Shown: positions 6,041-11,642 of the stretch, one piece after another
Layout: the number at the start of each line of letters is the position of its first letter
Position numbering within the stretch: position 1 is the stretch's first letter
Origin: Chloroflexota bacterium
GTDB taxonomy: Bacteria; Chloroflexota; Anaerolineae; Anaerolineales; Villigracilaceae
Reading direction: 5' to 3'
DNA: 11,642 nucleotides
NCBI GenBank assembly: GCA_021796315.1
Contig: JAJYOH010000129.1
Span: forward strand, 1-11,642
Notes under the pieces: generated by a model
What the model saw: the letters and a program-made list of their open reading frames with translations, nothing else
Told to the model about the DNA's origin: nothing
Databases searched by the model: none
Program-made: the position numbers and the translations under genes

Positions 6041-7531
6041 ATGAAACCATCCAAACGCAGATTCATTTTTTTGTTTGCACTGCTGCTAACATCGTGCGGC
6101 GCCGCGCCTGCATCAGCATCGTCGCTGCCTTTTATCCTTGTAACAAGCGCGCCAAACGCATCCCCAACGCCGACTCCGTTTCAACCTCCGTTCGCGGAGC
6201 AAGCTACGCCGACTTCGCTTTACTTCATCGAAGTTCCCACGCTTGAGCCATTTTTCCCAACGCCGACCGCATCACCGACGCCAATCCCACCGGCAAAACC
6301 AAGTCCAACTGTTGACCTGAGTTCACTCTTCCCAACTTCCGCTGCGCCTCCCGTGCCCGATGCATCCGGGGCGGGGCCGACACCTTTGCCCGCGCTTACA
6401 GATAACAACTCGGTCAACTTTCTGCTGATAGGGTCAGATAAACGCACGGGCGCATCATTCCGCACGGATACAATGGTGCTGGTAATATTGTGGCCGAAGG
6501 ATGGGCAGGTCTCGCTCATATCCATTCCGCGCGATCTATGGGTATATATTCCAACCGTTGGTATGCAGCGCATCAATACCGCCTACGAATTCGGCGAGTT
6601 GCAAGGATATAACGGCGGCGGTCCGGGTTTGCTCAAAGATACCATCGCTTACGATCTAGGCATCCGTATCGATCACACGGCCATGGTGGATTTTGATGGC
6701 TTTCGCCGCATTGTCGATACACTCGGCGGTGTGGATGTGCCGGTGTCATGCCCTTACACCGACTGGCATTTGATCGACCCAAGCTACGATCCATACAATG
6801 AAAATAACTGGTCTCTGTACACCGTTCAGTCAGGCATTGTGCACATGAACGGAGATCTTGCCTTGTGGTATGCACGCTCACGTCTCAAATCCAACGACTT
6901 CGATCGCAGCCGTCGTCAACAGGAAGTTTTGCGTTCGATTTTTTCACAAGCATTAAAGACGGATACGCTCACACGGATTCCCCAACTTTATAACGATTTC
7001 TCCAGCACGATCACCACGGACCTCGGTCTGGCGGATATTCTTAAACTGGCTCTCTACGCCCCAAAGCTGACCAACGCCAACATTCGCAGTTATTACATCC
7101 GCCCACCTTACGTCACTTCATGGGTAACGCCTGGCGGCGCAGACGTGTTATTACCGCAAGACTCTCTATCGCAGTTATTAACAGAAGCGACCTCACTTTC
7201 GACAACGGCTGTTCAACGGCAGGCGGTCAAGGTCGAGGTGCAGAACGGCACGCAGAATGATGGCTGGGACGGATTGGCAGCTACGCGCCTGAATTATGCC
7301 GGGTATGCAACAACCGTCAGCGCCGCGGATCGACGAGATTACACCAATTCAGTTTTGATCGACATGACAGCATCCCAGGATCCGAATGCGCGGTCTGCAA
7401 TTTTAAGTGGGCTGGGGCTTAATTCCGCCAGCGTTATCTCTCTGCCTGATCCAAACAACCCGACACAGTATCGGCTTGTGCTTGGCTACGATTATCGACC
7501 CTGTTTCCAACCGGAAAATCTATCCCACTAA
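6041..7531 (+). CDS. LytR-CpsA-Psr (LCP) family protein with LytR_C domain and lipobox
   Basis: This is a 496-residue LCP protein. The LCP domain spans about 125-305 with the expected charged residues: D133 and R135 in GSDKRTG, R141 and D143 in FRTDTMVL, R164 and D165 in SIPRDLWVYIP, R177, then YARSRLKSNDFDRSRRQQ at 277-294. LCP enzymes transfer glycopolymers from polyprenyl-pyrophosphate carriers to the wall or to proteins. A LytR_C domain follows at about 395-485, beginning VKVEVQNGT. The N-terminus has KRR, a hydrophobic core and LTSC at 16-19, a good lipobox, so it is probably a lipoprotein rather than the usual single-pass membrane protein. A Thr/Pro linker of about 100 residues separates anchor and enzyme. 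The gene follows the LysM gene by 27 bases; no Shine-Dalgarno is visible, but the signal sequence supports this ATG. Confidence 0.92.
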   Translation: MKPSKRRFIFLFALLLTSCGAAPASASSLPFILVTSAPNASPTPTPFQPPFAEQATPTSLYFIEVPTLEPFFPTPTASPTPIPPAKPSPTVDLSSLFPTSAAPPVPDASGAGPTPLPALTDNNSVNFLLIGSDKRTGASFRTDTMVLVILWPKDGQVSLISIPRDLWVYIPTVGMQRINTAYEFGELQGYNGGGPGLLKDTIAYDLGIRIDHTAMVDFDGFRRIVDTLGGVDVPVSCPYTDWHLIDPSYDPYNENNWSLYTVQSGIVHMNGDLALWYARSRLKSNDFDRSRRQQEVLRSIFSQALKTDTLTRIPQLYNDFSSTITTDLGLADILKLALYAPKLTNANIRSYYIRPPYVTSWVTPGGADVLLPQDSLSQLLTEATSLSTTAVQRQAVKVEVQNGTQNDGWDGLAATRLNYAGYATTVSAADRRDYTNSVLIDMTASQDPNARSAILSGLGLNSASVISLPDPNNPTQYRLVLGYDYRPCFQPENLSH

Positions 7532-7600
7532 ATAACCAAAGTTCAGGTAGAATTAATTTAGCATTAACCCGCCAGGTGGGATACACCGGCAAAGGAAAAT

Positions 7601-7606
7601 AAAGGA
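7601..7606 (+). promoter_or_regulatory. Ribosome binding site of the second LysM gene
   Basis: AAAGGA lies seven bases before the ATG at 7614. The 82-base gap after the LCP gene has a TAGAAT at 7548-7553 that could be an internal -10, but no convincing -35, and no terminator is seen, so read-through from upstream is likely. Confidence 0.55.
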
Positions 7607-7613
7607 CAAACTC

Positions 7614-8378
7614 ATGGATAACAACAAATCTACTGGAAGCGTTATTTCTTCGTATCGCAAGCGCAGGCAACAATCCAATATCATCTTCGTTTATGGCGTG
7701 GCCGGGCTTCTCGTTTTAGCCGGGATCATCATGCTGGTCATCTGGTTGACCGGGCCAAGCAAGCCTCTCAACGCGATTTTTGCAACCGATACGCCCACAC
7801 CAACCCTGACGTTTACTCCAACGATCACTCCATCGCCGACAGCAACCTTCACCGATACGCCAACGCCGACAGAGACAGCCACGTTCACGCCATCTGCGCC
7901 GTTCAAATATACGGTCAAGGAAGGCGATTCGCTGGCAAAGATCGCCGACACATTCAACCTGGGCGACAAGGGTATTCTCCTGCTCCTGCAACTCAACCCA
8001 ACCATTGACCCGCTTACTCAACTTATCAAAGTTGGACAGGAAATTGACATCCCCAACCCTGGCATGGAATTGTTCACTTCCACGCCAGTTCCATCCAATT
8101 TGCCACGCGGCACAAAAGTTAATTACATTGTTCAGGCTGGCGATTCGCTGGCAAAGATTGCCGGTCTGTTCAACAGCACGCAGGATGACATCGTTAAGGA
8201 GAACAAACTGGCTGATCCCAATGCAATTCAAGTTGGCCAGGTATTGGTCATTCCTGTTAATATGGTTACGCCAACTGCCACGCGTCCGCCGACAAGCACG
8301 CCGCGCACGCCAACTACACCTTTGGCAAGTGTCACACCGGTGCCAAGCGTAACGCCATCGGCTACACCAACAAAATAG
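7614..8378 (+). CDS. Membrane-anchored protein with two LysM domains
   Basis: This is a 254-residue protein. A short basic cytoplasmic N-terminus (1-22, KRRQQ) precedes one membrane helix at about 23-46 with no cleavage motif, so the rest should face outwards. A Thr/Pro linker covers about 57-95. LysM domains lie at about 98-147 (VKEGDSLAKIA) and 169-214 (VQAGDSLAKIA), both ending in DIP or VIP, followed by a Thr/Pro/Ser tail. Unlike the LysM protein at 5207-6013 it has no cysteines. It would link the membrane to peptidoglycan, or position the LCP enzyme near its target wall; that role is inference from the operon. No enzymatic domain is visible. It is the last gene before the 8400-8437 terminator. 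Confidence 0.9.
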   Translation: MDNNKSTGSVISSYRKRRQQSNIIFVYGVAGLLVLAGIIMLVIWLTGPSKPLNAIFATDTPTPTLTFTPTITPSPTATFTDTPTPTETATFTPSAPFKYTVKEGDSLAKIADTFNLGDKGILLLLQLNPTIDPLTQLIKVGQEIDIPNPGMELFTSTPVPSNLPRGTKVNYIVQAGDSLAKIAGLFNSTQDDIVKENKLADPNAIQVGQVLVIPVNMVTPTATRPPTSTPRTPTTPLASVTPVPSVTPSATPTK

Positions 8379-8399
8379 ATCGAACATAAACAAAGCGTG

Positions 8400-8437
8400 A
8401 AATAATAGACCTTCTGAAATCAGAAGGTCTATTATTT
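8400..8437. terminator. Long symmetrical bidirectional terminator
   Basis: Arms 8400-8416 and 8421-8437 pair perfectly around a four-base loop (the adjacent A and T could also pair). The stem ends are A/T-rich and its centre is GACCTTCT/AGAAGGTC, giving U-rich 3' sides on both strands. It sits between convergent genes: the LysM gene ending at 8378 and the epimerase ending at 8457. Confidence 0.88.
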
Positions 8438-8456
8438 CTTATCTTCAAATGACAAA

Positions 8457-8861
8457 TTATATTTGATAAAGTTCCACCAATACACCGCCCGTCGAATCAG
8501 GATGAACAAAAGCATATTTTTTTCCATCCTCAGCCGTGCGCGGTTCTTCGTTAATTAGATGCACGCCTTTAGTTTCAAGTTGAGACAACATACTTTCGAT
8601 GTCATCCACTTCGAGACAGATATGGTGCATCCCGGGTCCGCGTTTGGCAAGGTATTTGGCAATCCCCGAGTCGTCACTGGTCGGTTGGACTAGCTCCACT
8701 TCAGCTTCACCGGCCGGCAGAAACGCGATCCGCGATCTCTCGGCATGCACATCACGCAGCTCAGTCATTTGAAGCCCCAGCGCATCGCGCCAAAACAACA
8801 AAGACTTATCCATGTCATCGACAACGACAGCCACATGGTTGATCCGTTTAATTTTTGCCAT
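8457..8861 (-). CDS. mce: Methylmalonyl-CoA epimerase
   Basis: This 134-residue single-chain vicinal oxygen chelate protein has the length and motifs of methylmalonyl-CoA epimerase, which interconverts (R)- and (S)-methylmalonyl-CoA between propionyl-CoA carboxylase and methylmalonyl-CoA mutase. Two VOC modules are visible: INHVAVVVDD at 7-16 with candidate metal ligand H9, then VELVQP at 55-60 with Q59; MHHICLEVDDIE at 78-89 with H79/H80, then GGVLVEL at 125-131 with E130. The order His, Gln, His, Glu matches known epimerases. It is the last gene of a three-gene minus-strand operon, 12 bases after the unknown gene, with only a weak ribosome site. No mutase or carboxylase is in the window. 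A glyoxalase of other specificity is possible but less likely. Confidence 0.87.
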   Translation of the reverse strand: MAKIKRINHVAVVVDDMDKSLLFWRDALGLQMTELRDVHAERSRIAFLPAGEAEVELVQPTSDDSGIAKYLAKRGPGMHHICLEVDDIESMLSQLETKGVHLINEEPRTAEDGKKYAFVHPDSTGGVLVELYQI

Positions 8862-8873
8862 AATTTGATTCCA

Positions 8874-9389
8874 CTACCGTCCAAAGCTAACATGCAATGG
8901 ACTGACCAGCAGCATTGGAATATGCATTACAGGCATTTGTGGAAGATGCGGGTTCGAAATATCCGCGTCATACACAGACAGCCAGGAGGCGCGCGCCACT
9001 TCGAGAGCAGTGGTCAAGTCGGCCTGGGTGGAGATTCGCACCTTACCCCTGACGATGAATGTGCCGATCAGCAGATCAATATTAATCATTGTACGGTTGG
9101 CCTCGTTGGGGTCATAATCAATTGGCTCGACGGCAGGAGGAACAAGATGAAAACCGATAATCTGATCGGCTGGAAAATATAGCTCTGCATAACTTACCGG
9201 TTTGACGGGGCTTCCGCCAAAAAGCAAAACCTGCGCATTGCTCAAATGAATATACTGCGGAACGCCCTGTGTCCGTAGCCAGATGCCAACACGCACATTT
9301 TCCTTCGTGATCAGTTCGCCCCGCACGAACGAATTGTGAGTGTAAATCATGACCAGCGATTTCTTTTCGTCAGGAGCAAGCGTGTACAT
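8874..9389 (-). CDS. Unknown protein with internal duplication
   Basis: I do not recognise this 171-residue protein. It has no signal peptide or membrane helix and looks beta-rich. Two segments share a pattern: residues about 20-58 start SFVRGELI, and about 110-163 start TFIVRGKVRIS. Each continues to a WL pair and then a hydrophobic strand near a Pro (IHLSNAQVLLF, MHIPMLLVSP). This suggests two copies of one small beta domain. A separate motif, SYAELYFPADQIIGFHLVPP at 66-85, joins them. The start is supported by GGAG four bases upstream of the ATG. It lies between the XRE/MmyB regulator (32 bases upstream) and the epimerase (12 bases downstream), so all three are probably co-transcribed. Confidence 0.75.
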   Translation of the reverse strand: MYTLAPDEKKSLVMIYTHNSFVRGELITKENVRVGIWLRTQGVPQYIHLSNAQVLLFGGSPVKPVSYAELYFPADQIIGFHLVPPAVEPIDYDPNEANRTMINIDLLIGTFIVRGKVRISTQADLTTALEVARASWLSVYDADISNPHLPQMPVMHIPMLLVSPLHVSFGR

Positions 9390-9421
9390 GAGACTCCAAT
9401 AACATTTTAAATGCCAATACT

Positions 9422-10312
9422 TCAGTGAGCTTTCTCCGGCCAGGAAGCCAGGCGAATTATTTCTCTTCCCGAGTTGTCAATAAGTTGTTCAAACACTTGA
9501 CCAGTATGATCGTCCAAAGGCAAATATTGAACAAGAAACAACTCGCCAAACGATGTTATTGTAACAGTAGACGAGGAGTAATACTTTAAGTCGCCAAACT
9601 CAACGTGACGATAGGAAAAATAATCCATGTTGGCTTCCTTATCCTGTTCCACAGAAGAAACCAATTTCCAGAACCGGTCAAAAAGCGGATATTCACTCGG
9701 ATCCCGAAATGCCTTCATTAGATATTTGAAATATGGCGTAGCACGGTACCGCAAACTAATTTCGCGAAAGGCCCGCATTGAGCTCAAAGCATAACCATCC
9801 CAATTATCGGCCACATGCGTTCGGCCAATAAGCTCGCGCCCAAATAACATCCGCATGGTATTAAAGCCGCCCGGAATGGATCTATCGCTTTCCAACAGGG
9901 CAGTCGGGATTTTAAAGAAAGACAGCAAGGCTTGGTTGATGGCAATCACATCCGAATAAACATCCACTAAAAACGCAGGCAGGCGCACCTGTTCCATCAA
10001 ACGGATCATCTTGCTTAGCATCTTGCCCGCTTCAAAAGCATCGGTGGTTGTCCGTGCGGATGGCTGGCGAACAGTTTGCTTCTCGTCCAAACCGCTGGCC
10101 GCCAAAAAGAACTCACGACGTTCTAAAGTCGTTAATTGCAGGGCATTGGCAAGGTTAAATAGAAGCTCCGGATCGAAATATTTCTTTACTCCCCTCTCTA
10201 TCTGGCTAATTACAGCATTATCCACCTTTGAAAATTGGCCCAACTCAAACTGCGTCCAGCTCAAATCCTGACGCAAGGTTGCCAACAGTTCTCCAAATTC
10301 CTTTCGCTGCAT
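9422..10312 (-). CDS. XRE-family regulator with MmyB-like ligand-binding domain
   Basis: This 296-residue transcription factor starts with an XRE-type helix-turn-helix at about 6-62, with the recognition region around SKVDNAVISQIERG at 28-41. A linker at 75-105 leads to a domain at about 108-270 that opens LPAFLVDVYSDVIAINQALLSFF, the pattern of MmyB-like, PAS-related ligand-binding domains, which in studied members bind small hydrophobic molecules such as fatty acids. It probably senses a lipid or acyl ligand and controls its own operon; with an epimerase downstream, an acyl-CoA-related signal is plausible but unproven. The ATG is preceded by AAGGTG and by TATAAG at 10321-10326, and the leader could be very short. 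It is the first gene of the minus-strand operon and faces the ORF-less transcription unit at 10371-10492. Confidence 0.85.
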   Translation of the reverse strand: MQRKEFGELLATLRQDLSWTQFELGQFSKVDNAVISQIERGVKKYFDPELLFNLANALQLTTLERREFFLAASGLDEKQTVRQPSARTTTDAFEAGKMLSKMIRLMEQVRLPAFLVDVYSDVIAINQALLSFFKIPTALLESDRSIPGGFNTMRMLFGRELIGRTHVADNWDGYALSSMRAFREISLRYRATPYFKYLMKAFRDPSEYPLFDRFWKLVSSVEQDKEANMDYFSYRHVEFGDLKYYSSSTVTITSFGELFLVQYLPLDDHTGQVFEQLIDNSGREIIRLASWPEKAH

Positions 10313-10320
10313 ATTTTCAC

Positions 10321-10326
10321 CTTATA
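10321..10326 (-). promoter_or_regulatory. -10-like box of the XRE operon
   Basis: The minus strand reads TATAAG, ending eight bases before the ATG at 10312. A TTGACT lies at 10349-10354 but 22 bp away, too far for a standard spacer. The region is very A/T-rich. Confidence 0.35.
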
Positions 10327-10370
10327 AAGTAATTCAAAAATTTCTTTGAGTCAATTTAAAAAAATATTGC

Positions 10371-10399
10371 TGGACTTTTCAACATTAATATATCATAAT
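10371..10399 (+). promoter_or_regulatory. Sigma-70-type promoter with no downstream ORF
   Basis: TGGACT (10371-10376) and CATAAT (10394-10399) are separated by exactly 17 bp and match consensus at four and five of six positions. This is the best complete promoter in the window. It fires away from the XRE gene; predicted start is near 10406. Confidence 0.5.
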
Positions 10400-10415
10400 A
10401 GCCACATTAGAAACG

Positions 10416-10439
10416 CCAAATGAGGGATCCCTGAGTTGG
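10416..10439. promoter_or_regulatory. Near-palindromic dyad around AGGGATCCCT
   Basis: The outer tetramers CCAA and TTGG and the 10-bp core AGGGATCCCT (10423-10432) are symmetrical, with three unmatched bases on each side. It could be an operator for a dimeric regulator such as the adjacent XRE protein, or an RNA hairpin in the candidate small RNA. Confidence 0.35.
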
Positions 10440-10457
10440 GGGAGCAGCAATTTTTGA

Positions 10458-10492
10458 GAGACTCCAGTTTTCGCTGGAGTCTCATTATTTTT
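10458..10492 (+). terminator. Intrinsic terminator on the plus strand
   Basis: A perfect 10-bp stem (gagactccag / ctggagtctc, 10458-10467 and 10474-10483) with a six-base loop ttttcg is followed by ATTATTTTT. The U-rich tract is on the plus strand only, so it ends a plus-strand transcript, although both flanking genes are on the minus strand. Confidence 0.75.
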
Positions 10493-10497
10493 AGAAA

Positions 10498-10992
10498 TCA
10501 CCCTTCTATCGCTAAAAAACCAAAAGCGCCCCACAAGCCGCGCATCATACCGTGACCAAAATCCGGTTTTAGGAATTGATTTGGGCACGAACCGGGGATA
10601 ACGCTGATTCCGTTTGCACGGCACAAATCCACCGCATCTCGCGAGACACTGGACATGCCCGCCGCTAAACCGGGTTTGGTGCCCATCATGCAATGCATCC
10701 ATACGTGTTTGATGTCAAGCTCCACGCATTGCCGGACGATCTGATCAGTCACTTTCGGACTGGCGAGAATAAAAACAGCATCCGGTTTTTCAGGGATGGA
10801 TTTCAAATCAGGATAGCAGGGGGCGCCATCATATGTTGAAATATGCGGATTAACTGCGTAGACCTGGTAGCCTGCGTCTTTGAACTTTTGATAATTCAAA
10901 TTACACCCCGTCTCACGTTTGTCTGACACGCCGACAACTGCAATCTTCTTCTGTGCGAAAAAATCCCGCACAAGATTATCGATCTTTGACAT
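10498..10992 (-). CDS. CoA-binding domain protein (YccU-type Rossmann fold)
   Basis: The protein is 164 residues from the ATG at 10992. It has the single CoA-binding Rossmann domain seen in succinyl-CoA synthetase alpha subunits and in stand-alone CoA-binding proteins: KKIAVVGVSDKRE at 15-27 with the nucleotide-binding loop, YQVYAVNPH at 42-50, and AVFILASPK at 72-80. It has no ATP-grasp partner. Six cysteines (30, 59, 89, 101, 124, 136) are notable for its size, with the last in the PGSCPNQF motif typical of this group. A longer reading from TTG at 11004 is possible but would use the GGGAGG ribosome site (10997-11002) as coding sequence, so 10992 is preferred. It is 65 bases downstream of the carboxylase gene and probably co-transcribed. 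Exact function is unknown. Confidence 0.85.
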   Translation of the reverse strand: MSKIDNLVRDFFAQKKIAVVGVSDKRETGCNLNYQKFKDAGYQVYAVNPHISTYDGAPCYPDLKSIPEKPDAVFILASPKVTDQIVRQCVELDIKHVWMHCMMGTKPGLAAGMSSVSRDAVDLCRANGISVIPGSCPNQFLKPDFGHGMMRGLWGAFGFLAIEG

Positions 10993-11023
10993 TGGGCCTC
11001 CCAACCAAAAAGCTTAAAGTGAT

Positions 11024-11048
11024 TAATTGAGATTATAACTCTTGCACA
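11024..11048. repeat. Left arm of a 25-bp perfect inverted repeat
   Basis: This segment in the gap after the carboxylase stop codon is the exact reverse complement of 11618-11642, the final 25 bases of the window. Identity stops at 11049; the other side cannot be compared because the window ends. Confidence 0.95.
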
Positions 11049-11057
11049 GTGTGAATA

Positions 11058-11624
11058 CTATCCCGTGTTTCTCAACCCGGCAGCGATCCCGTTGATCGTC
11101 AAGCCGATAACATCCCGTAATGATCGAGCTTCCACGCTTTCGGGATCAGGCAAAATGCGCAAACGACGCAACATTTCCACTTGAATATAATTCAACGGGT
11201 CCACATATGGATTACGCAATTGAACCGCCATCTGGGTCACAGGTTCGGCATCCAATAGATTGGCATGTCCACTCACAGATAAGACCACAGCGCATGTACG
11301 TTCATATTCTTTTTTTATCGCGCTGAATAATTCTTCGGCCAGTCTTTTGTCGGGAACGAGACCGACATATAAAGATGCGATTTCCAAATCGGCTTTGATA
11401 AGCGACATCTCCGAATTATCCAGCATTGTTTTGAAAAACGGCCAACCGATATACATGTCACGCAAAAGAGAAACATCCCTGGCAGATCCAAGCGCCGAGC
11501 CGAGACCAAACCATCCGGGCAGGTTGAAGCGGCTTTGCATCCACGAGAAGACCCACGGGATGGCGCGGATCTTTGAGACTTCGCCGCTTTGCGTGCGCGC
11601 GGCGGGACGTGAGCCAATGTGCAA
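11058..11624 (-). CDS. ppc: Phosphoenolpyruvate carboxylase, C-terminal part only
   Basis: About 185 residues match the C-terminal fifth of PEP carboxylase, which adds bicarbonate to PEP to form oxaloacetate. Visible motifs are HIGSRPAAR (family NIGSRPAKR), IRAIPWVFSWMQSRF, LPGWFGLGSAL, LRNPYVDPLNYIQ and the universal end RNTG. Equivalents of the E. coli aspartate-inhibition residues appear kept: the Lys in SLIKADL, the Arg in QLRNPY and the Asn of RNTG. The full enzyme is near 900 residues, so four-fifths is missing. Upstream, the reading frame meets TAA at 11628-11630, inside the inverted repeat. Because that repeat copies the gene's own downstream sequence, the break is more likely an assembly or amplification chimera than a real truncation. 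The TTG at 11622 is not a true start. Confidence 0.92.
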   Translation of the reverse strand: MHIGSRPAARTQSGEVSKIRAIPWVFSWMQSRFNLPGWFGLGSALGSARDVSLLRDMYIGWPFFKTMLDNSEMSLIKADLEIASLYVGLVPDKRLAEELFSAIKKEYERTCAVVLSVSGHANLLDAEPVTQMAVQLRNPYVDPLNYIQVEMLRRLRILPDPESVEARSLRDVIGLTINGIAAGLRNTG

Positions 11625-11642
11625 GAGTTATAATCTCAATTA
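11618..11642. repeat. Right arm of the 25-bp inverted repeat, fold-back at window end
   Basis: Exact reverse complement of 11024-11048. It replaces the sequence that should encode the preceding part of PEP carboxylase and introduces a stop codon. The change occurs at the Ile codon of the conserved NIGSRP motif. Confidence 0.95.

Larger units (their letters stand above)
10406..10492 (+). ncRNA. Candidate small RNA of about 87 nt
   Basis: The stretch runs from the predicted transcription start to the end of the terminator U-tract. It has no ORF of note. It contains a near-palindrome at 10416-10439 able to form a small hairpin, an unpaired-looking G-rich segment (ttgggggagcagc, 10436-10448), a short U-run, and the terminator stem at 10458-10483. 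I do not recognise a known riboswitch or RNA family. It lies entirely in the gap between two minus-strand genes, so it is antisense to neither coding region. It could also be a leader for an unseen peptide, or the dyad could simply be an operator. Confidence 0.35.

Noticed and set aside
7560..7590. CCCGCC..GGTGGG as a terminator between the LCP and second LysM genes
   Set aside because: The possible stem is only about three base pairs and no U-run follows.
7691..8005. Minus-strand ORF rich in Val-Gly repeats opposite the LysM gene
   Set aside because: It is the antisense of Thr/Pro linker codons (ACx-CCx), which read as Gly/Val on the other strand. The same applies at 5242-5490, 5665-5988 and 6220-6576.
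7716..8393. Long minus-strand ORF of 225 codons
   Set aside because: Composition is dominated by Arg, Trp and Cys with no domain pattern, and it is fully antisense to a clear two-LysM protein.
10349..10354. TTGACT as the -35 of the XRE promoter
   Set aside because: It lies 22 bp from the TATAAG box, outside the normal 16-18 bp spacing.
11315..11617. Second minus-strand frame across the carboxylase fragment
   Set aside because: The other frame gives a clear PEP carboxylase C-terminus ending RNTG; this one is Arg/Ser-rich noise.
11024..11642. Inverted repeats as the ends of a mobile element
   Set aside because: The enclosed DNA is only a housekeeping gene end with no transposase, and no target-site duplication can be seen. 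A fold-back chimera explains it better.

Overview
The window looks like chromosomal DNA of a Chloroflexota bacterium, most likely Anaerolineae. This is inferred from the gene set and protein style and was not tested: LysM and LytR-CpsA-Psr (LCP) envelope proteins with long Thr/Pro linkers, a 7TM-GAF sensor kinase-like protein, a winged-helix AAA+ ATPase, a HycI-family protease and mid-range G+C. There are no rRNA, tRNA, CRISPR or transposase genes. Coding density is high and no gene-free stretch exceeds 300 bases.

Layout. (1) 48-1352, minus: AAA+ ATPase with N-terminal winged helix. (2) 1512-2195, plus: family 2 glycosyltransferase of the polyprenyl-phosphate-sugar synthase type, closed by a hairpin terminator at about 2203-2240. 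(3) 2238-2705, minus: HycI-like hydrogenase maturation protease that lacks expected metal ligands. (4) 2856-8378, plus: a four-gene envelope operon made of a 7TM-GAF-coiled-coil histidine-kinase-like protein with Gln in place of the phospho-acceptor His, a secreted two-LysM protein, an LCP protein that looks like a lipoprotein, and a membrane-anchored two-LysM protein. A long symmetrical terminator at 8400-8437 follows. (5) 8457-10312, minus: methylmalonyl-CoA epimerase, a conserved-looking unknown with an internal duplication, and an XRE/MmyB-like regulator, transcribed in the order regulator, unknown, epimerase. (6) 10371-10492, plus: a promoter and a terminator with no ORF between them, a candidate small RNA. 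(7) 10498-10992, minus: CoA-binding Rossmann protein. (8) 11058-11624, minus: the last ~185 residues of phosphoenolpyruvate carboxylase, cut at a 25-bp perfect inverted repeat that coincides with the window end.

How the genes may work together. The 2856-8378 operon is a surface unit: LCP enzymes move polyprenyl-linked glycopolymers onto the wall, LysM proteins bind peptidoglycan, and the first gene would sense and regulate. The nearby glycosyltransferase could supply a lipid-linked sugar, but that link is only inference. PEP carboxylase, methylmalonyl-CoA epimerase and the CoA-binding protein belong to central C3/C4 and acyl-CoA metabolism.

The most notable points are the His-less kinase heading the envelope operon, the ligand-poor HycI paralogue, the ORF-less promoter-terminator unit, a recurring TATAAT-like box 6-9 nt before first-gene start codons (leaderless transcription), and a fold-back at the right edge that is probably an assembly or amplification artefact.
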